From Campylobacterota bacterium (lineage in GTDB: Bacteria; Campylobacterota; Campylobacteria; Campylobacterales; SZUA-545), in the NCBI GenBank assembly GCA_030836705.1, contig JAUPLZ010000159.1, positions 1 through 15,043 of the forward strand: a DNA stretch of 15,043 bases, in the 5' to 3' direction. Made by a program: the position numbers and the translations under genes. The notes beneath the pieces are model-generated. The model was not told where the DNA came from. It was given only the letters and a program-made list of their open reading frames with translations, and did not search any database. Positions 8,501 through 15,036 of the stretch are shown in pieces; the stretch's first letter is position 1; the number at the start of each line of letters is the position of its first letter.

Positions 8501-10032
8501 TTATTTCTATTGCTGGAGAAAAAGAAACAGCGAGATATATTCTTAGAAAATCAGAAATTGCAAAAGCAAACGAACTTGCCGGAATAAGCGGTAAGATAGA
8601 GAGCAAGCTATATCTTCCGTATAATAATGGTGATAAAGTAAAAAAAGACGAAAGTATAGTTGAGCTCATAAAAGATGGCTATAATGTTCCAAATCGTATC
8701 TCGTACGGTGCAGAACTTAGAGTTAATGATGGCGAGCCGGTACCTATTAAAATAATATCAAACGCGAAGGGTACTATTAAGTATTATTTCTTAAAAGGTG
8801 ACTACCTTGAGAGAGTGCATGAGATTAGAGTAGGCGATAAAGTTGAATTCAAAGGCTTGTTTGCTGTTGTTGCTGACGAAGAAGGAAGAGAAGCCATAAG
8901 ACATTATATTGTTAGAGGTTCAATAATAAAAGCCGGAGATAATACAAAAGTAAATAATGACACTGTTATTTCTGAGCCTGCAACAAATGAACAGACAATA
9001 ATTGCAGAATGGGATCCGTATTCTAATCCGATTCTCTCAGAAGCAGCCGGTACTGTTAGATTTGAAGATATTATTCCAGAGGTAACTGCTACGGAGCAAT
9101 TTGATGAGCTAACAGGACAAACAAGGCTTGTTATAAATGAATATATACCAGCAGAGTTTAAGCCGTCGATAGTTCTTGCTACGGAAGATGGTCAGATTGT
9201 TAGCTATACTCTTGATGCTAAAACAGCGATATTTGTTCAAAATGGTGATAAAGTAGAGCTAGCCCATACTCTAGCAAGAACTCCAAAAGCAGTTGTTAAA
9301 TCAAGAGATATTACCGGAGGTCTTCCAAGGGTTAGTGAGCTTTTTGAGGCAAGAAAACCAAAAGATAGCGCGTTTATAGCTGAAATCGACGGCGTGGTGA
9401 GTTTCGGTAAGCCAATAAGAGGCAAAAAAAAGATTGTTATTACAAATGAAAATGGAATGCAAAATGAGTGCCAAGTTGACAAAACAAAACAGATACTAGT
9501 TCATGAGGGTGAGTTTGTTCACTCTGGCGAAAAACTTACTGATGGAATTGTTTCAAGTCATGATATTTTAAGAATATTAGGCGAAAAAGCATTGCAGCAA
9601 TATGTAATATCTGAGGTTCAGCAAGTTTATAGAAGACAAGGCGTTTCTATAAGCGATAAGCATATTGAAGTGATAGTAAAGCAGATGTTAAGACAGATTA
9701 GAATTTTAGAAAGCGGAGATACTAAATTTATCTCTGGAGATCTTATAAGCAAGAGAAGGTTCTATGAAGAAAATCAAAGAATCTTAAAGCTTAGCGGTAA
9801 ACCTGCCATTGCGCAGCCTATGTTGCTTGGTATAACCAGAGCGGCAATTAGCTCAGATAGTATTATCTCTGCTGCTTCTTTCCAGGAGACTACAAAAGTT
9901 CTAACGGAAGCAAGTATTGCAGGCAAGTTTGATCACTTAGAAGATCTAAAAGAGAATGTTGTTCTAGGAAGACTAATACCTGTCGGTACTGGAATATACA
10001 AGAAGAATAAAAACTTATTTAAAATTTCATAA
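5512..10032 (+). CDS. rpoC: DNA-directed RNA polymerase subunit beta'
   Basis: The beta' subunit carries the catalytic Mg2+ site. The invariant NADFDGDQM lies at residues 471-479, with D473, D475 and D477 as metal ligands. The N-terminal zinc finger has C74, C76, C89 and C92; the second zinc site has C803, C877, C884 and C887. The bridge-helix/trigger-loop region includes GEPGTQLTLRTFHVGGTAS (about residue 912 onward). It is followed by a roughly 300-residue insertion with repeated KAPFDGKF- and DKVKKDESIVE-like segments, as in sandwich-barrel hybrid motif insertions of proteobacterial beta'. The 1506-residue length suits the phylum. The ATG at 5512 lies inside the end of rpoB, with AAGGA (5499-5503) 8 nt upstream, indicating translational coupling that favours equal synthesis. 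A hairpin follows the stop. Confidence 0.98.
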   Translation: MSKIANLEKIEITEEHKPKDFDALQIMIASPEKILSWSYGEVKKPETINYRTLKPERDGLFCAKIFGPVRDYECGCGKYKKMRYKGIVCEKCGVEVTSSKVRRSRMGHIELAAPVAHIWYVNSLPSRIGTLLGVKMKDLERVLYYEAYIVSHPGEAFYDNEGKIKVQKYDVLNEEQYLILEERFAHTGFKADMGGGIIRELLADLDLAEMFYTTKQEITETKSEAKLKTLVKKLKIVEAFLNSTNRPEWMIMQVLPVLPPDIRPLVALDGGKFAVSDLNDLYRRVINRNSRLKRLLELDAPQIIIRNEKRMLQEAVDALFDNGRRANAVKGANKRPLKSLSEIIKGKQGRFRQNLLGKRVDFSGRSVIVVGPDLKMDECGLPKTMALELFQPHLMAKLEEKGYATTLKAAKRLIEERTNEVWECLAEVVNGYPIMLNRAPTLHKLSIQAFHPRLIDGKAIQLHPLVCSAFNADFDGDQMAVHIPLSQEAIAECKILMLSSMNILLPASGKAVTTPSQDMVLGIYYISLEKDGVRGQNKLFATIDEVLIALDLGIVDVHAKIRVLIDNHIVTTTAGRTLVKSIVPDYVPNALWNRVLKKSKIGEMIDYIYKHGGVHDTAEFLDNLKNLGFKYSTSSGISISASDIIIPAEKGKMISAAKNKIIEIQKQYSTGLLTEQERYNKIIDVWTDTNNKVAESMMSLIQNDQGGFNPIHMMADSGARGSAAQIRQLAGMRGLMAKPDGSIIETPIISNFKEGLNVLECFISTHGARKGLADTALKTANAGYLTRKLIDIAQNVRITIDDCGTHEGMEISSITVGGELIETLEDRVLGRILAEDVIDPLTNEVLFSEGTLIDEEKASKITEATIKSVKIRTPLTCKALNGLCAKCYGLNLGEGSIVKPGEAVGIIAAQSIGEPGTQLTLRTFHVGGTASRTQEERQIIATKEGFIRYYNLKVFKNPKGVNVVANRRNAAVLLVEPKIKAPFDGKFTAETVHDEIIISIAGEKETARYILRKSEIAKANELAGISGKIESKLYLPYNNGDKVKKDESIVELIKDGYNVPNRISYGAELRVNDGEPVPIKIISNAKGTIKYYFLKGDYLERVHEIRVGDKVEFKGLFAVVADEEGREAIRHYIVRGSIIKAGDNTKVNNDTVISEPATNEQTIIAEWDPYSNPILSEAAGTVRFEDIIPEVTATEQFDELTGQTRLVINEYIPAEFKPSIVLATEDGQIVSYTLDAKTAIFVQNGDKVELAHTLARTPKAVVKSRDITGGLPRVSELFEARKPKDSAFIAEIDGVVSFGKPIRGKKKIVITNENGMQNECQVDKTKQILVHEGEFVHSGEKLTDGIVSSHDILRILGEKALQQYVISEVQQVYRRQGVSISDKHIEVIVKQMLRQIRILESGDTKFISGDLISKRRFYEENQRILKLSGKPAIAQPMLLGITRAAISSDSIISAASFQETTKVLTEASIAGKFDHLEDLKENVVLGRLIPVGTGIYKKNKNLFKIS

Positions 10033-10039
10033 ATAGATA

Positions 10040-10072
10040 ATGCCCCCTTAGCGACTAGTTAAAGAGGGGCAT
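10040..10072 (+). terminator. Hairpin after rpoC, probable terminator
   Basis: ATGCCCC (10040-10046) pairs with GGGGCAT (10066-10072), with two further pairs possible past a C-A mismatch. The downstream stretch is A/T-rich (ATTATTAAATTTT) and not a clean T run, so termination may be partial. It starts 8 nt after the rpoC stop and separates rpoC from the rpsL transcription unit. Confidence 0.6.
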
Positions 10073-10091
10073 ATTATTAAATTTTGCTGAA

Positions 10092-10125
10092 ATTAAGTTT
10101 TTTTTAATAAGATAGTGGATAGAAT
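10092..10125 (+). promoter_or_regulatory. Candidate sigma-70 promoter for rpsL-rpsG
   Basis: TAGAAT at 10120-10125 matches the -10 consensus TATAAT at 5 of 6 positions. ATTAAGTTTT at 10092-10101 resembles the TTTAAGTNTT element described upstream of Campylobacter housekeeping promoters and is followed by a T run. Transcription would start near 10132, about 27 nt before the rpsL ATG. The remainder of the 126-nt rpoC-rpsL gap holds the rpoC hairpin and the AAGGGG ribosome binding site (10149-10154). Confidence 0.4.
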
Positions 10126-10158
10126 TCGAAAATTTCTTTCAATTTAATAAGGGGTAAT

Positions 10159-10542
10159 ATGCCAACAATTAATCAATTGGTACGAAAAGAGCGAAAAAAG
10201 GTGACTTATAAGTCAAAATCTCCTGCTCTTGTAAACTGTCCTCAAAGACGCGGAGTTTGCACTAGGGTTTATACAACTACACCAAAAAAACCTAACTCTG
10301 CACTTAGAAAAGTTGCAAAAGTAAGACTTACTAGCGGTTTTGAGGTTATTAGTTATATTATGGGCGAGGGTCACAATCTACAAGAGCACTCTATAGTGCT
10401 AGTGCGTGGAGGAAGGGTAAAAGACTTACCGGGTGTTAAGTATCATATTATTCGTGGTGCTCTTGATACTGCAGGTGTTGCAAAAAGAACGGTTAGTAGA
10501 AGTAAATACGGCGCTAAAAGACCAAAAGCTGCTAAAAAATAA
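10159..10542 (+). CDS. rpsL: 30S ribosomal protein S12
   Basis: S12 lies at the decoding centre of the small subunit and controls accuracy; it is the classic streptomycin-resistance locus. The 127-residue product has the family core CPQRRGVCTRVYTTTPKKPNSALRK, split around K43, and GEGHNLQEHS followed by RGGRVKDLPGV. K43 and K88 are both lysine, the streptomycin-sensitive state. D89, the aspartate methylthiolated by RimO in other bacteria, is present. One oddity is Met68 in SYIMGEGHN, where Gly or Pro is usual. The ATG at 10159 follows AAGGGG by 4 nt. rpsG begins 16 nt after the stop. The tail GAKRPKAAKK is a basic extension of a kind common in this phylum. Confidence 0.97.
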   Translation: MPTINQLVRKERKKVTYKSKSPALVNCPQRRGVCTRVYTTTPKKPNSALRKVAKVRLTSGFEVISYIMGEGHNLQEHSIVLVRGGRVKDLPGVKYHIIRGALDTAGVAKRTVSRSKYGAKRPKAAKK

Positions 10543-10558
10543 ACTAAGGAAATAGATA

Positions 10559-11026
10559 ATGAGAAGAAGAAGAGCGATAGTTCGCGAAGTAATGCCTGAT
10601 CCGATTTTTGGAAGTGAAGTAGTAACTAAATTTATTAATAGTATTATGTACGATGGTAAAAAAAGTGTTGCTCAGGCTATTATTTACAATGCACTTGCGA
10701 CAGTAGAAAGAAAAAGCGGCGAGCAAGGCATTGATGTATTCAACAAAGCAATGGAAAATATTAAGCCCGTAATGGAAGTTAAAAGCAGACGCGTCGGAGG
10801 TTCAACTTATCAGGTTCCTGTTGAAGTAAGACCTGCTAGACAACAAGCGCTTGGCATTAGATGGATTATAACTGCTGCTAAAAAAAGAAACGAAAGAACA
10901 ATGCAAGATAAACTTGCAGGAGAGATAATGGATGCTGCTTCTGAAAAAGGTGCTGCATTTAAGAAAAAAGAAGACACTTACAAAATGGCAGAAGCAAACA
11001 AAGCGTTTGCTCACTATCGCTGGTAA
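10559..11026 (+). CDS. rpsG: 30S ribosomal protein S7
   Basis: S7 nucleates assembly of the 30S head by binding the 3' domain of 16S rRNA and lies near the E site. The 155-residue protein matches the usual bacterial length of about 156. It starts with the basic MRRRRAIVREVMPDPIFGS arm. It contains KFINSIMYDGKKSVAQAI and the beta-hairpin segment KSRRVGGSTYQVPVEVRPARQ (split at GG), and ends with KMAEANKAFAHYRW. AAGGA (10546-10550) lies 8 nt before the ATG. In E. coli S7 regulates its operon from the rpsL-rpsG spacer, but here that spacer is only 16 nt, too short for the same structure. A strong hairpin terminator follows, so fusA is probably transcribed partly or wholly separately. Confidence 0.97.
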   Translation: MRRRRAIVREVMPDPIFGSEVVTKFINSIMYDGKKSVAQAIIYNALATVERKSGEQGIDVFNKAMENIKPVMEVKSRRVGGSTYQVPVEVRPARQQALGIRWIITAAKKRNERTMQDKLAGEIMDAASEKGAAFKKKEDTYKMAEANKAFAHYRW

Positions 11027-11036
11027 TAAAATTATG

Positions 11037-11086
11037 AAAGATGATGCAATTCAAAATAGTTTTGATTGCACTCATCTTTTATTTTT
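11037..11086 (+). terminator. Strong hairpin terminator after rpsG
   Basis: The arms 11037-11056 and 11060-11079 are complementary over about 19 pairs, broken only by one extra base on each side. The loop is very short and T-rich sequence follows (11077-11086). It lies 10 nt after the rpsG stop. The rest of the 128-nt gap to fusA is A/T-rich with T runs near 11097-11101 and 11107-11111. No convincing -10 element was found there, although a fusA promoter is expected. Confidence 0.85.
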
Positions 11087-11154
11087 GTTCGACAAATTTT
11101 TACTAATTTTTACCTCAAATTTATTCAAAATAAAACTCAATCAAGGAATTTTAC

Positions 11155-13233
11155 ATGGCTAGAAAAACACCTTTAAGTCGCATAAGAAATATTGGTATCG
11201 CAGCTCACATTGATGCCGGAAAAACAACAACTACAGAGAGAATTTTGTTTTATACCGGAGTGAGCCATAAAATAGGCGAGGTTCATGATGGCGCTGCAAC
11301 TATGGATTGGATGGAGCAAGAAAAAGAGAGAGGAATAACAATTACTTCCGCAGCTACTACTTGTAAATGGGGAGAGACGCAAATAAATATTATAGACACT
11401 CCAGGACACGTAGACTTTACAATCGAGGTTGAAAGATCTATGCGTGTACTTGATGGCGCAGTTGTTGTATTTTGTGCAGTTGGTGGAGTTCAGCCACAAA
11501 CAGAAACTGTTTGGAGACAAGCAGATAAGTATGGCGTACCAAGAATTGTTTATGTAAACAAAATGGATAGAATAGGCGCTAACTTTTTTAATGTTGAAAA
11601 ACAAGTAAGAGAGAGACTAAAAGCAAACGCATGCCCTATTCAAATTCCAATAGGTAGCGAAGAGAATCTTAAAGGTGTTGTTGATCTTGTACAAATGAAA
11701 GCAATTGTTTGGAAAGATGAAACTATGGGTGCGGCATACACAGTAGAAGAAATTCCGGCTGATTTGCTAGAGCAGGCTAAAGAATATAGAGAGAGAATGC
11801 TTGAATCTCTTTCTGATGTTAATGATGAAATTGCTATGAAATTTCTTGAGGGCGAAGAGATAACAGAAAGTGAAATCAAGGCAGCTATCAAAAAAGGTAC
11901 GCATGCAATGCAGCTTATACCTATGATTCTTGGTTCGTCTTTTAAAAACAAAGGCGTTCAAACAATGCTTGATGCGGTTGTTGATTATCTTCCTGCTCCA
12001 ACTGAAGTTGCTGATATTAAAGGTATTGATCCTGAGACAGAAGAAGAGGTATCGGTTCCTTCAAGCGATGATCATCCTTTTTCAGCGCTTGCGTTTAAAA
12101 TAATGACTGACCCGTTTGTTGGGCAGTTGGCATTTATTCGTGTTTACTCCGGACATTTAGAAGCTGGAAGTTATGCATATAACTCTACAAAAGAAAAGAA
12201 AGAGAGAGTTGGCAGACTTCTTAAGATGCACGCAAACAAAAGAGAAGAGATAAAAGAGCTATATGCTGGAGATATCGGCGCAGTTGTTGGTCTTAAAGAT
12301 ACGCTAACAGGCGATACTCTTTGTGATCCTGCGAAGCCGGTAATTCTAGAAAGAATGACTTTTCCAGAGCCAGTTATCTCTGTTGCAGTTGAACCAAAAA
12401 CAAAAGCAGATCAAGAAAAAATGGGTATTGCTCTTAAAAAGCTTGCCGAAGAAGATCCATCTTTTAGAGTTTCTTCTGATGAAGAGTCTGGACAAACAAT
12501 TATCCAAGGTATGGGCGAGCTGCACCTTGAAATTATTGTTGACCGTATGAAGAGAGAGTTTAAAGTAGAAGCAGAAGTCGGACAGCCGCAAGTTGCATAC
12601 AGAGAGTCAATCAGAAAATCTGTTAATCAAGAGTATAAGTATGCAAAACAATCTGGCGGTAAAGGTCAATACGGACATGTATTCTTAAGGGTTGAGCCAC
12701 AAGAAACAGGAAAGCCGTTTGAATTTAAAGACGAAATTAAAGGCGGTACAGTTCCAAGAGAATATATTCCTGCTGTTGAGAAGGGTATCATAGAGTCTCT
12801 AAATAACGGTGTTTTGGCTGGATACCCTGTTGTTGACATAAAAGTTGCACTTTATGACGGTTCATACCATGATGTTGACTCATCTGAAATGGCTTTTAAA
12901 CTTGCTGCTTCTATGTGTTTTAAAGAGGCTTGCAGAAAAGCCGGCGCTTATATACTTGAGCCGATAATGAAAGTTGAAGCTGAAACACCTGAGGATTATA
13001 TGGGTGATATTATCGGTGACTTAAATAGAAGAAGAGGTCAAATCCAATCCATGGAAGATGCAAGAGGTGTTAAGGTTATAACTGCACTGGTTCCTCTTGC
13101 TGAGATGTTTGGATATTCAACTGATTTAAGATCTATGTCGCAAGGCAGAGCAACATATTCAATGGAATTTAATGGTTATGCCGAAGTTCCAAGCAATGTT
13201 TCTGCTGAAATTATTACAAAAAGAAGTCGTTAA
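11155..13233 (+). CDS. fusA: Translation elongation factor G
   Basis: EF-G is the GTPase that drives ribosomal translocation and, with RRF, ribosome recycling. The 692-residue length is standard. The G-domain motifs are all present: P-loop AHIDAGKT at residues 17-24, RGITI at 59-63, DTPGH at 81-85 and NKMD at 135-138. Domain II follows (FSALAFKIMTDPFVGQL), then domains III-V with GMGELHLEIIVDRM and the terminal segment RSMSQGRATYSMEFNGYAEVP. The ATG at 11155 is supported by AAGGA (11143-11147) 7 nt upstream. The rpsL-rpsG-fusA order is the ancient str arrangement, but no tuf gene follows, as is usual in Campylobacterota. A perfect hairpin closes the unit. Confidence 0.98.
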   Translation: MARKTPLSRIRNIGIAAHIDAGKTTTTERILFYTGVSHKIGEVHDGAATMDWMEQEKERGITITSAATTCKWGETQINIIDTPGHVDFTIEVERSMRVLDGAVVVFCAVGGVQPQTETVWRQADKYGVPRIVYVNKMDRIGANFFNVEKQVRERLKANACPIQIPIGSEENLKGVVDLVQMKAIVWKDETMGAAYTVEEIPADLLEQAKEYRERMLESLSDVNDEIAMKFLEGEEITESEIKAAIKKGTHAMQLIPMILGSSFKNKGVQTMLDAVVDYLPAPTEVADIKGIDPETEEEVSVPSSDDHPFSALAFKIMTDPFVGQLAFIRVYSGHLEAGSYAYNSTKEKKERVGRLLKMHANKREEIKELYAGDIGAVVGLKDTLTGDTLCDPAKPVILERMTFPEPVISVAVEPKTKADQEKMGIALKKLAEEDPSFRVSSDEESGQTIIQGMGELHLEIIVDRMKREFKVEAEVGQPQVAYRESIRKSVNQEYKYAKQSGGKGQYGHVFLRVEPQETGKPFEFKDEIKGGTVPREYIPAVEKGIIESLNNGVLAGYPVVDIKVALYDGSYHDVDSSEMAFKLAASMCFKEACRKAGAYILEPIMKVEAETPEDYMGDIIGDLNRRRGQIQSMEDARGVKVITALVPLAEMFGYSTDLRSMSQGRATYSMEFNGYAEVPSNVSAEIITKRSR

Positions 13234-13240
13234 ATTTTTT

Positions 13241-13275
13241 TACTCTTGCTTGAAATGTCAAGCAAGAGTAGTTTT
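13241..13275 (+). terminator. Perfect 13-bp stem terminator after fusA
   Basis: The arm 13241-13253 (TACTCTTGCTTGA) is the exact reverse complement of 13258-13270, with an AATG loop and GTTTT immediately after. It begins 7 nt after the fusA stop. T6 also precedes the stem, but the + strand orientation has the U tract on the correct side. It ends the housekeeping block and insulates the next gene. Confidence 0.85.
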
Positions 13276-13328
13276 CTTCATATTCATACTTTTTTATTAA
13301 TCTAAATTATATTTCACATTCGTTTCAC

Positions 13329-13344
13329 TTTTTTTGCTTATAGT
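13329..13344 (+). promoter_or_regulatory. Candidate sigma-70 promoter for the small Met-rich gene
   Basis: TTTTTTTG at 13329-13336 is an exact match to the T-rich -16 box described for Campylobacter sigma-70 promoters. TATAGT at 13339-13344, one mismatch from TATAAT, is the -10. Transcription would start near 13351, giving a leader of about 25 nt before the ATG at 13377. Having its own promoter after a strong terminator suggests the downstream gene is expressed independently of fusA. Confidence 0.5.
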
Positions 13345-13376
13345 TGTATTGTGCAAATTTTAATAAAGGATTTATC

Positions 13377-13688
13377 ATGATGAACGGGATACAATCAGGT
13401 TGTCAAAACAACGGCACCCAACAATATGGGCAAGCAGGCGGCAATGGAAATTCACAAATGCGTGATATTATGCAAAATCTCTCCCCAGAAGATCGCTCAA
13501 TGATAAGAGAGAAGATGTCAACCATGCCAACTGATGACAAAATGGCAATGAAAGAGAAACTCTCTCAAATAGACACAAAATCAATGTCACAAGAAGAGCT
13601 TAGTAAGACTTTTATTGACATATTAAACGAGACCGAAATACAAGAAACATCATCAAATGATGATTATTTAATAAGTGTTTACGCCTAG
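13377..13688 (+). CDS. Small Met-rich, probably helical protein of unknown function
   Basis: I do not recognise this protein. From the ATG at 13377 (AAAGGA 6 nt upstream, a second ATG next to it) it has 103 residues; a TTG at 13344 in the same frame overlaps the -10 element and is rejected. Residues 3-27 are a low-complexity Gly/Asn/Gln-rich tail with a single Cys at 9. Residues 28-84 look like three or four short helices, each opening with a helix cap (SPED, PTDD, SQEE). They contain related units EKMSTMPT at 45-52 and EKLSQIDT at 60-67. The end is acidic and polar (NETEIQETSSNDD), then YLISVYA. Ten residues are Met. There is no signal peptide or membrane segment, so it is predicted cytoplasmic. 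It lies 86 nt upstream of a PqqD/ATP-grasp pair; whether it is a substrate or regulator of that system is unknown. Confidence 0.72.
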   Translation: MMNGIQSGCQNNGTQQYGQAGGNGNSQMRDIMQNLSPEDRSMIREKMSTMPTDDKMAMKEKLSQIDTKSMSQEELSKTFIDILNETEIQETSSNDDYLISVYA

Positions 13689-13701
13689 TCCTCATTTCCC
13701 A

Positions 13702-13719
13702 CTCGCTTAAAATAGCGAG
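13702..13719 (+). terminator. Short hairpin after the Met-rich gene, possible terminator
   Basis: CTCGCT (13702-13707) pairs with AGCGAG (13714-13719) around a six-base loop. CGGTCCTTTTAAAA follows, so the T run is short and displaced. It lies 13 nt after the stop codon. It may end or thin out the transcript of the small gene before the PqqD gene, or stabilise its 3' end. Confidence 0.45.
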
Positions 13720-13733
13720 CGGTCCTTTTAAAA

Positions 13734-13739
13734 TATAAA
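13734..13739 (+). promoter_or_regulatory. Possible -10 element ahead of the PqqD-like gene
   Basis: TATAAA, five of six matches to TATAAT, lies in an unbroken A/T stretch after the hairpin. It would give a start near 13746 and a leader of about 29 nt. A/T-only sequence makes such matches frequent by chance, so this is a weak call. Read-through from the small gene is the alternative. Confidence 0.25.
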
Positions 13740-13774
13740 ATAATAAAATAAGATAATTCACAAAAGGAAAGGTG

Positions 13775-14008
13775 ATGCAATTAAATCAATTAATTGTCGA
13801 TGAAAACAATATGGCATTTCATCCGGCTATGGGAAATTCATATCAGGTTAACGATGTCGCAAGAGAGATAATCTCTTTTTTAAAAGACGGAAAAACAAAA
13901 GAGCAGATTGTCGAAAATATTACAGAAAAATATCAGGCTGACAAAAAAGAAGTTTTTATAGATGTAAGTGATTTTTTGGCAAAGTTAAAGGTGTATAGAT
14001 TAGTATGA
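13775..14008 (+). CDS. PqqD-like small protein (RiPP recognition element fold)
   Basis: The 77-residue protein fits the PqqD family pattern. A short N-terminal strand region ends in a Gly-Asn turn (AMGNSYQVNDVAREIISFL). It is followed by the dG-T-eqIv helix (KDGKTKEQIVENI), a YQADKKEV segment, and the final DVSDFLAKLKVYRL helix. PqqD-type proteins bind a leader or substrate peptide and present it to a partner enzyme in PQQ synthesis and many ribosomal peptide modification pathways; looser relatives occur in other clusters. The ATG at 13775 is preferred over the GTG one codon earlier because it sits 5-6 nt after AAGGAA. Its last codons overlap the ATP-grasp gene by 4 nt (ATGA), so the two are translationally coupled and probably work together. 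No PqqA, PqqC or PqqE homologue is visible, so PQQ synthesis itself is not implied. Confidence 0.8.
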   Translation: MQLNQLIVDENNMAFHPAMGNSYQVNDVAREIISFLKDGKTKEQIVENITEKYQADKKEVFIDVSDFLAKLKVYRLV

Positions 14009-15036
14009 GTTTTAAAATAGCAATTAGTGGTTTAAATGCCACCGACAATCCAGCGCCTGGGATTCCAATAGCAAAAAGTTTAAAAGATAATTATGAGCTT
14101 GTTGGTCTTAGCTATGATCCAAATGAGCCAGGGAATTATTTGGGAATTATAAAAAAAACATATCTTATGCCATATCCTTCTTTGGGAATTGATGAGCTTA
14201 AAGCTAGATTAATAGAGATAAAAGAAGATGAAAATATATCAGCAATAATTCCAAATCTTGATGCCGAGCTTCCTTTGTATATTAAGTATCAAGACGAAAT
14301 AGAAGCGCTTGGAATTAAACTATATCTGCCAAGCCTAAAGAATTTTGAACTTAGAAACAAAAATAAGCTTGATAAATTGTCAAAAGAGCTTAATATTATC
14401 TATCCAAAAACCTATGAAGTCTCTTCTGTGGAAGATTTAAAGAGGGTTGCAAAAGATGTTGAATATCCAATCATGGTAAAAGGCAATTATTACAAGGCGT
14501 ATAAGGCTTATAATTTTGACAGTGCGGTTGAATATTTTTATAAAATATCTAACGAGTGGGGGTTTCCTATATTGATTCAAGAGGTAGTTAGCGGTCAAGA
14601 GCTTAACTTAGTCGGCGTTTCAGATGAAAACGGCGAGCTAAAAGGGGCTGTTGCTATAAAAAAACTAACAACAACCGACATAGGAAAAATATGGACAGGA
14701 ATAACTATAAAAAATGAACAACTTATTAAAATAGCCAAGGACTTTACGGCACACACAAAATGGAAAGGTCCTTTTGAGCTTGAGTGTATTGTAAATAATG
14801 ATGATATTTATTTAATAGAAATCAATCCAAGGTTTCCGGCTTGGGTCTATTTTGCGACTGGGGTTGGAATAAATTTGCCTGAAATAGTGGTGAAGCTAAT
14901 GAAAAATGAGGTTGTAGAAAAAAATTTTGACTACCCTTGCGGAAAGATGTATGTGAGATTTACCGATGAAGTTATCACTGATTTTACTGATTTTACAAAA
15001 TTAATGAGTAGCAAAAAACTAATCAAGGATAATTGA
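14005..15036 (+). CDS. ATP-grasp enzyme, carbamoyl-phosphate-synthase-like ligase
   Basis: ATP-grasp enzymes activate a carboxylate as an acyl phosphate and join it to an amine or thiol. The 343-residue protein has a pre-ATP-grasp domain opening with SGLNATDNPAPGIPIAKSL (residues 8-26) and a linker ending near 117. The ATP-grasp fold follows, with YPIMVKG (154-160) supplying a nucleotide-binding Lys, ILIQEVVSGQELNL (189-202), FELE (257-260) and the metal site YLIEINPRF (269-277: E272, N274, R276). It is too short for carbamoyl phosphate synthase and lacks an obvious biotin carboxylase C-domain, although such proteins are often given those names. Substrate unknown. It overlaps the PqqD-like gene by 4 nt and the next gene by 1 nt, so all three form one coupled operon. 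Confidence 0.85.
   Translation: MSFKIAISGLNATDNPAPGIPIAKSLKDNYELVGLSYDPNEPGNYLGIIKKTYLMPYPSLGIDELKARLIEIKEDENISAIIPNLDAELPLYIKYQDEIEALGIKLYLPSLKNFELRNKNKLDKLSKELNIIYPKTYEVSSVEDLKRVAKDVEYPIMVKGNYYKAYKAYNFDSAVEYFYKISNEWGFPILIQEVVSGQELNLVGVSDENGELKGAVAIKKLTTTDIGKIWTGITIKNEQLIKIAKDFTAHTKWKGPFELECIVNNDDIYLIEINPRFPAWVYFATGVGINLPEIVVKLMKNEVVEKNFDYPCGKMYVRFTDEVITDFTDFTKLMSSKKLIKDN

Noticed and set aside
10932..11162. Open frame of 76 codons overlapping rpsG and the fusA start
   Set aside because: It runs out of frame through the end of rpsG and the terminator hairpin, has no ribosome binding site and no family-like sequence.
11173..11604. Minus-strand open frame of 143 codons inside fusA
   Set aside because: It is antisense to the conserved EF-G G domain, and its composition is explained by the complementary codons. 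The same holds for minus-strand frames inside rpoB (3161-3541) and rpoC (6730-7119).
13323..13338. TTTCAC-N5-TTGCT resembling a sigma-54 promoter before the small gene
   Set aside because: The spacing and the -12 TTGCT fit, but the essential GG of the -24 element is TT. The sigma-70-type box at the same place explains the sequence better.
13344..13376. Upstream TTG start for the Met-rich protein, adding 11 residues
   Set aside because: The TTG overlaps the candidate -10 element and has no ribosome binding site, whereas the ATG at 13377 has AAAGGA at ideal spacing.
13775..14008. Assignment as PqqD of pyrroloquinoline quinone synthesis
   Set aside because: No pqqA, pqqB, pqqC or pqqE is adjacent, and the partner is an ATP-grasp enzyme, so only the fold and not the pathway is supported.
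14151..14158. A8 run in the ATP-grasp gene as a phase-variation tract
   Set aside because: An equally long A8 run occurs in the essential rpoC gene (9424-9431). In this AT-rich sequence with many Lys codons it is unremarkable.
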